NCBI GenBank assembly: GCA_934402515.1
Contig: CAKRTZ010000064.1
Span: 1-10,523 of the forward strand
Direction of reading: 5' to 3'
Length of the DNA: 10,523 nt
Source: an uncultured Lachnospiraceae bacterium
GTDB lineage: Bacteria; Bacillota; Clostridia; Lachnospirales; Lachnospiraceae
Shown one piece after another: positions 7,684-10,523 of this stretch. Made by a program: the position numbers and the translations under genes. The first letter of the stretch is position 1. Each line of letters opens with the position of its first letter. The notes under the pieces were generated by a model. That model searched no databases. It was given only the letters and a program-made list of their open reading frames with translations, and had not been told where the DNA came from.

Positions 7684-7740
7684 CAAAGGGAAGTGAATTA
7701 AGGCATTTTTTTACGCATCTGCCATAATGCCATGATTTAT

Positions 7741-7766
7741 CGAATTTTAAAATCGAATTTTAAAAT
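7741..7766. repeat. Perfect tandem 13-bp direct repeat containing palindromes
   Basis: CGAATTTTAAAAT occurs twice, head to tail, at 7741-7753 and 7754-7766 with no mismatch. Each copy contains the 10-bp palindrome ATTTTAAAAT (7744-7753, 7757-7766). The pair lies 12 bp upstream of the -35 candidate for the chemoreceptor gene. It could be a paired regulator site, an AT-rich UP-like element, or a chance slippage duplication. Confidence 0.85.
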
Positions 7767-7777
7767 AGGAAGAAATC

Positions 7778-7806
7778 TTGTAGAAACTGAGAAAAAAATA
7801 TATAAT
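7778..7806 (+). promoter_or_regulatory. Candidate promoter of the chemoreceptor gene
   Basis: TTGTAG (7778-7783) and a perfect TATAAT (7801-7806) are separated by 17 bp. The -35 matches consensus only in its TTG. The start point would be near 7813, about 40 nt before the proposed ATG at 7853. I looked for a flagellar SigD-type promoter (TAAA-N15-CCGATAT) and found no match with correct spacing. Confidence 0.45.
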
Positions 7807-7840
7807 AAACACAAAATTATCTGATATGTCAGGGTACAAC

Positions 7841-7846
7841 GGGAGG
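7841..7846 (+). promoter_or_regulatory. Ribosome binding site that fixes the chemoreceptor start
   Basis: GGGAGG lies 6 nt before ATG 7853. It falls inside the longer open frame that begins at ATG 7826, so the upstream ATG has no site of its own and is unlikely to be used. Confidence 0.75.
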
Positions 7847-7852
7847 TTACAA

Positions 7853-9256
7853 ATGAATATGGGAAATAAGAAAGAAAAACTGATACAGTCGATAGCTGCA
7901 ATGAAGGAGGCGGACTACAGCAAGGAACCGGAATTGGGGGATATTTACCGCAGACTCCTCCGCAACCGGGATGAATTTTCCACGGTTTTCAGACGGAACA
8001 TGGATGCAGTTATGAAGATCAGTCTGCTGGATTTGGCATTGGAGCAGTACCTTGATAGTCTGACCCAGATATCCACCCATATGGCATCCTCCTCAGAAGT
8101 TATCCAACAGACTGCGGAAGAAACCACCAAAGCTACCAGTCAGGTAGCGGAGCGCCACGAGGAGCTGACCAACACGATTATTGAGTTGTCTGAGGAAAGC
8201 ACCGACATTTATTCCAAAATAGACGAGGGACAGAAGGAACTCACTTCCATCAAGGAATTGTCTGAGAACACCATTGTCATGTCCCAGAATATGCAGAAGG
8301 ATATGGACGAGCTTTCCAATGTGATTACCCACATCAACGAAGTTATCAGTGGAATCAACTCCATTTCCAGACGGACCAACATGCTGGCACTCAACGCCTC
8401 CATAGAGGCGGCACGGGCAGGCGAGGCGGGAAAAGGCTTTGCGGTTGTGGCAGAGGAAATCCGAAAGCTGGCAGAGCAGACTCAGCATCTGACCGGCAGC
8501 ATGGGTGAATTTGTGGAAGGAATCCGCAATGCCTCGGAGAAAAGCGTTGACAGCACGAAAAGTACCATTGAGGCACTGGGCTCCATGAAGGATAAAATTC
8601 AAATTGCCTGGCAGATTAACGAGGATAACCAGCAGAATGTGTTGAAAATCAATGACTCGATTACCTTGCTGGCAGATACCAGTGAGCAGATCAGCGATTC
8701 CATGACGGAGATGGAAAACGCCGCCGGTGATATCCAGAACCAGTACGAGAAGATAAAAGAGGATGCGTCAGGGATGAACCGCGTCATTGAAACCCTCCGG
8801 AATGTGACCAGCCCGGTGGCCGATATCGAGACAGCTCTGGACGATTCCGTCAAAACCATGGGAATCATGTCCCAGGATGCCTTTCTGTCCCTTAATAAAC
8901 AGGAATATCTGGACTGCATTGACAGCGCCATTACCGCCCATGAAGAATGGCTGGAAAATTTGAAGCAGATGGTGGAATCCCGCAGCATCAAGCCTTTGCA
9001 GCTGGATGTCTCCAAGTGTGGATTCGGACACTTTTACTATGCGATGCCCCCCTACACCCCGGAAATGGCTGAAATCTGGAAGGGCTTGGAGGACAAGCAC
9101 AGAAAATTCCACGGCTATGGCACGCAGGTGTGCAATGCCTTACAGGAACAGGACTATGAAACCGCAGAGAAGGCTTGTGCAGAGGCAGAGGAATACTCCA
9201 AGGAGCTGCTTGCCGACTTAGCACAAATTAAAACAGTAGTTGCCCAAGGTCAATAA
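7853..9256 (+). CDS. Soluble methyl-accepting chemotaxis protein with C-terminal CZB zinc-binding domain
   Basis: This 467-residue cytoplasmic chemoreceptor has no transmembrane segment or signal peptide. Residues about 1-75 are a short N-terminal region, followed by a long coiled coil. The conserved signalling hairpin tip is at about 174-210 (RTNMLALNASIEAARAGE, then KGFAVVAEEIRKLAEQT), where CheA and CheW bind. The C-terminal 110 residues match a chemoreceptor zinc-binding (CZB) domain: His363 in AHEEWLENL, Cys389 in KCGFGHFYY, and His416/His420 in DKHRKFH, the expected 3-His/1-Cys zinc set. In Helicobacter TlpD and relatives this zinc-cysteine centre responds to zinc and to hypochlorous acid, so a redox or zinc taxis role is inferred. 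The start at 7853 is chosen for its ribosome site. No other chemotaxis gene is present, so it is an orphan receptor. It converges with the thioredoxin lipoprotein gene across 25 nt. Confidence 0.92.
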   Translation: MNMGNKKEKLIQSIAAMKEADYSKEPELGDIYRRLLRNRDEFSTVFRRNMDAVMKISLLDLALEQYLDSLTQISTHMASSSEVIQQTAEETTKATSQVAERHEELTNTIIELSEESTDIYSKIDEGQKELTSIKELSENTIVMSQNMQKDMDELSNVITHINEVISGINSISRRTNMLALNASIEAARAGEAGKGFAVVAEEIRKLAEQTQHLTGSMGEFVEGIRNASEKSVDSTKSTIEALGSMKDKIQIAWQINEDNQQNVLKINDSITLLADTSEQISDSMTEMENAAGDIQNQYEKIKEDASGMNRVIETLRNVTSPVADIETALDDSVKTMGIMSQDAFLSLNKQEYLDCIDSAITAHEEWLENLKQMVESRSIKPLQLDVSKCGFGHFYYAMPPYTPEMAEIWKGLEDKHRKFHGYGTQVCNALQEQDYETAEKACAEAEEYSKELLADLAQIKTVVAQGQ

Positions 9257-9281
9257 CAGGTTTACATAAAACGAATTATTT

Positions 9282-10220
9282 CTAATCAAGTATAGACTGA
9301 ATTTGTTTCATTAGCTGCTCGTAGATGGATGGATTATCAATTCCACCCATGAAAGGCTCGCCAATGATATTTCCGTCTTTGTCTACAAGAACTGTTGTGG
9401 GGAATGCCATAATAGTTCTTGCATATTCTCCAGCGGCCGAATCAGAAGCGAAGGTCAGGTTTTTGTAGGAAGCTCCCTGGGCTTCCAGGATTTTCTTCGC
9501 TTCTTTGATTCCATCCTGATTATCATCCAGTGTATCTACATTGATGCCAACAACCTCGCCGCCCATTTCCTTAAGCTCATCATTTAATTCATTCAGTTCA
9601 GAAAGCTCTTCAACGCAAGGCTTGCATCCGCTGAACCAGAAGTTTACAACCGTAACCTTATTTTGGGTGAAAAGGCTTTCATCTACATCGTTACCATCCA
9701 GATCTTTTCCTTTGAAACTCTGGAATACGCCGGTAGACTCAGCAGAGCTGGAGGAACTGCTGCCGGAGGAATCCGATGCGGCAATTTCTTTTGCAAGCTT
9801 TGCAATCTCCTCTTCAATGCCGCGGATCGTTTCAATGTCTTTACTCAGAGTATCGTATTCTTCTTCGGAGAAGGAATCCTTGTTGGATTCTATGGTATTT
9901 GCAAGAAAGTCTGCATAGTTTTCATTCATGGTATCATCGTCATCGTTCTTGCTCATAAAGCCAAAGGCTTTGTCCCATATATCTTTGTGTTCTGCAAAGA
10001 TTTGGTTCTCCTGTTGGTAAAGGTTATCCAGCTGTTCATTGGGATCAATGGAACTGCCGGAATCTGTTGTGGAAGTATCTTCCTGCTTTGATCCTTCTGT
10101 TGCTGCAGAGCCGGATGAAAGCCCGCAGCCCGTAAATGTGAAAAGAAAGAAAATGGCAAGAGATGCCGCAATTGCTTTCTTAAATTTCCCTGAGTTTACG
10201 CTACCTGATTTGTTGTTCAT
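9282..10220 (-). CDS. TlpA/ResA-like thioredoxin-fold lipoprotein
   Basis: This 312-residue protein is predicted to be membrane-anchored and extracytoplasmic. A lysine-containing N-region (GKFKK) and a hydrophobic stretch end in FTGC with Cys32, a lipobox-like site with Phe at -3. A helical, acidic region follows (about 58-150), then a serine-rich linker (151-163). The C-terminal thioredoxin/AhpC-TSA domain (about 165-310) has NFWFSGCKPC with active-site Cys199 and Cys202, the strand GEVVGINVD, and the cis-Pro loop AFPTTVLVDKDG (Pro274). The likely role is thiol-disulfide exchange outside the membrane, probably reductive. ATG 10220 is preferred because AAAAGGAG precedes it by 10 nt; the in-frame ATG at 10256 has no ribosome site. 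It lies 42 nt downstream of a polyferredoxin-type membrane protein gene on the same strand and probably shares its transcript. The redox partner is unknown. Confidence 0.9.
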   Translation of the reverse strand: MNNKSGSVNSGKFKKAIAASLAIFFLFTFTGCGLSSGSAATEGSKQEDTSTTDSGSSIDPNEQLDNLYQQENQIFAEHKDIWDKAFGFMSKNDDDDTMNENYADFLANTIESNKDSFSEEEYDTLSKDIETIRGIEEEIAKLAKEIAASDSSGSSSSSSAESTGVFQSFKGKDLDGNDVDESLFTQNKVTVVNFWFSGCKPCVEELSELNELNDELKEMGGEVVGINVDTLDDNQDGIKEAKKILEAQGASYKNLTFASDSAAGEYARTIMAFPTTVLVDKDGNIIGEPFMGGIDNPSIYEQLMKQIQSILD

Positions 10221-10262
10221 AATTTTTACTCTCCTTTTGAATATGATTTGATTCATTTCGGC

Positions 10263-10523
10263 TTATTGATTGTCAGCCTGTTTCTTATCTGAAAATCCGT
10301 AATGATAGCAGATCGCATTTGTTGGACAGGCTTTCATACATGCTCCACAGCGGATACATTCCGGGTGATTTGGCGTTTCTACTACATTTACATCCATTTT
10401 GCAGGCATGACTACATTTTTGACAGCCAACACATTTTTCATGATTTACCCTGATCTTAAGCAATGATACCTTGTTAAACAGCGAGTAGATAGCACCAAGT
10501 GGGCAGATCCACTTACAGAATGG
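10263..10523 (-). CDS. NapH-like 4Fe-4S membrane ferredoxin protein, C-terminal part only
   Basis: The visible 86 residues are the C-terminus of a larger protein; the frame stays open to the window end, so the N-terminal part is missing. It starts mid-motif with PFCKWICPLGAIYSLFNKVS, which matches the cysteine motif found after the last membrane segments of NapH/YccM-type iron-sulfur proteins. Two ferredoxin motifs follow, CVGCQKCSHAC and CIRCGACMKACP, each CxxCxxCxxxC and able to hold a [4Fe-4S] cluster on the cytoplasmic side. The tail is short and polar, ending in KKQADNQ. Reading only from the in-frame TTG at 10463 would make it look like a 66-residue free ferredoxin, which the upstream motif argues against. 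Proteins of this class pass electrons to or across the membrane. The TlpA-like lipoprotein gene lies 42 nt downstream and is a plausible electron acceptor. The precise donor is unknown. Confidence 0.88.
   Translation of the reverse strand, partial: PFCKWICPLGAIYSLFNKVSLLKIRVNHEKCVGCQKCSHACKMDVNVVETPNHPECIRCGACMKACPTNAICYHYGFSDKKQADNQ

Noticed and set aside
7702..7731. GGCAT...ATGCC inverted repeat as terminator of the lacI-family gene
   Set aside because: The stem is only 5 bp with a 20-nt loop, and the T-run lies inside the loop rather than after the stem.
7741..7766. CRISPR-like or mobile-element repeat
   Set aside because: There are only two abutting 13-bp copies with no spacer, no transposase and no cas gene nearby.
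7826..7852. Upstream ATG for the chemoreceptor
   Set aside because: The GGGAGG site lies inside this extension and serves ATG 7853.
8093..8602. 169-residue open frame antisense to the chemoreceptor
   Set aside because: It lies wholly inside a strongly supported coding region, has no recognisable domain or ribosome site, and is a mirror frame of the coiled-coil region.
9663..10091. 142-residue and other open frames opposite the lipoprotein gene
   Set aside because: They are shadows of the thioredoxin lipoprotein coding strand, with low-complexity products and no start signals.
10221..10256. Twelve-residue longer start for the TlpA-like lipoprotein
   Set aside because: There is no ribosome site before ATG 10256; the AAAAGGAG site lies between the two candidates and serves ATG 10220.
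10263..10463. Stand-alone 66-residue ferredoxin starting at a TTG codon
   Set aside because: The same frame stays open upstream to the window end and encodes PFCKWICPLGAIYSLFNKVS, a NapH-type motif, so this is the end of a larger protein.

Overview
The window looks like a chromosomal stretch from a low-to-moderate GC Firmicute of class Clostridia, most plausibly a gut Lachnospiraceae-type bacterium. I infer this from strong AAGGAG/GGAGG-type ribosome binding sites, AT-rich intergenic promoters, class II (Firmicutes-type) GalT, a BadF-type amino-sugar kinase in place of a PTS, and the style of the TlpA-like lipoprotein. No species was identified and no database could be searched. There are no rRNAs, tRNAs, CRISPR arrays, insertion sequences or phage genes. 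No gene-free stretch exceeds 170 bases.

Region 1 (1-3685, + strand) is a tight operon for N-acetylmuramic acid (MurNAc) and peptidoglycan salvage. It holds a BadF/BadG-family amino-sugar kinase (MurK-like, its 5' end cut off by the window), an RpiR-family SIS-domain regulator (MurR-like), MurNAc-6-phosphate etherase (MurQ), and a DUF1343 protein of the NamZ exo-N-acetylmuramidase family. The NamZ protein has no visible signal peptide. The set suggests intracellular cleavage of MurNAc-GlcNAc, phosphorylation of the sugars, and etherase conversion of MurNAc-6-P to GlcNAc-6-P and D-lactate.

Region 2 (3710-7683) is a galactose (Leloir) module. galK and galT lie on the - strand and overlap by 4 nt (ATGA). 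A LacI/GalR-family regulator is divergently transcribed on the + strand. The 159-nt gap between galK and the regulator contains a good gal promoter candidate and an 8-bp inverted repeat that overlaps its -10 box, a likely operator. galE and galM are not in the window.

Region 3 (7684-9256, + strand) holds a soluble chemoreceptor with a methyl-accepting signalling hairpin and a C-terminal CZB (zinc-binding) domain with an intact His/Cys/His/His set. Upstream of its promoter candidate is a perfect tandem duplication of a 13-bp unit, each copy carrying a 10-bp palindrome.

Region 4 (9282-10523, - strand) is a redox pair: the C-terminal end of a NapH-like polyferredoxin membrane protein that runs out of the window, followed after 42 nt by a TlpA/ResA-like thioredoxin lipoprotein with a CKPC active site. 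The pair suggests electron delivery to an extracytoplasmic thiol-disulfide protein.

I see nothing that is clearly a wholly new system. The most interesting items are the apparently cytoplasmic NamZ combined with MurK and MurQ, the ferredoxin/thioredoxin-lipoprotein pair, and the CZB chemoreceptor with its duplicated palindrome.
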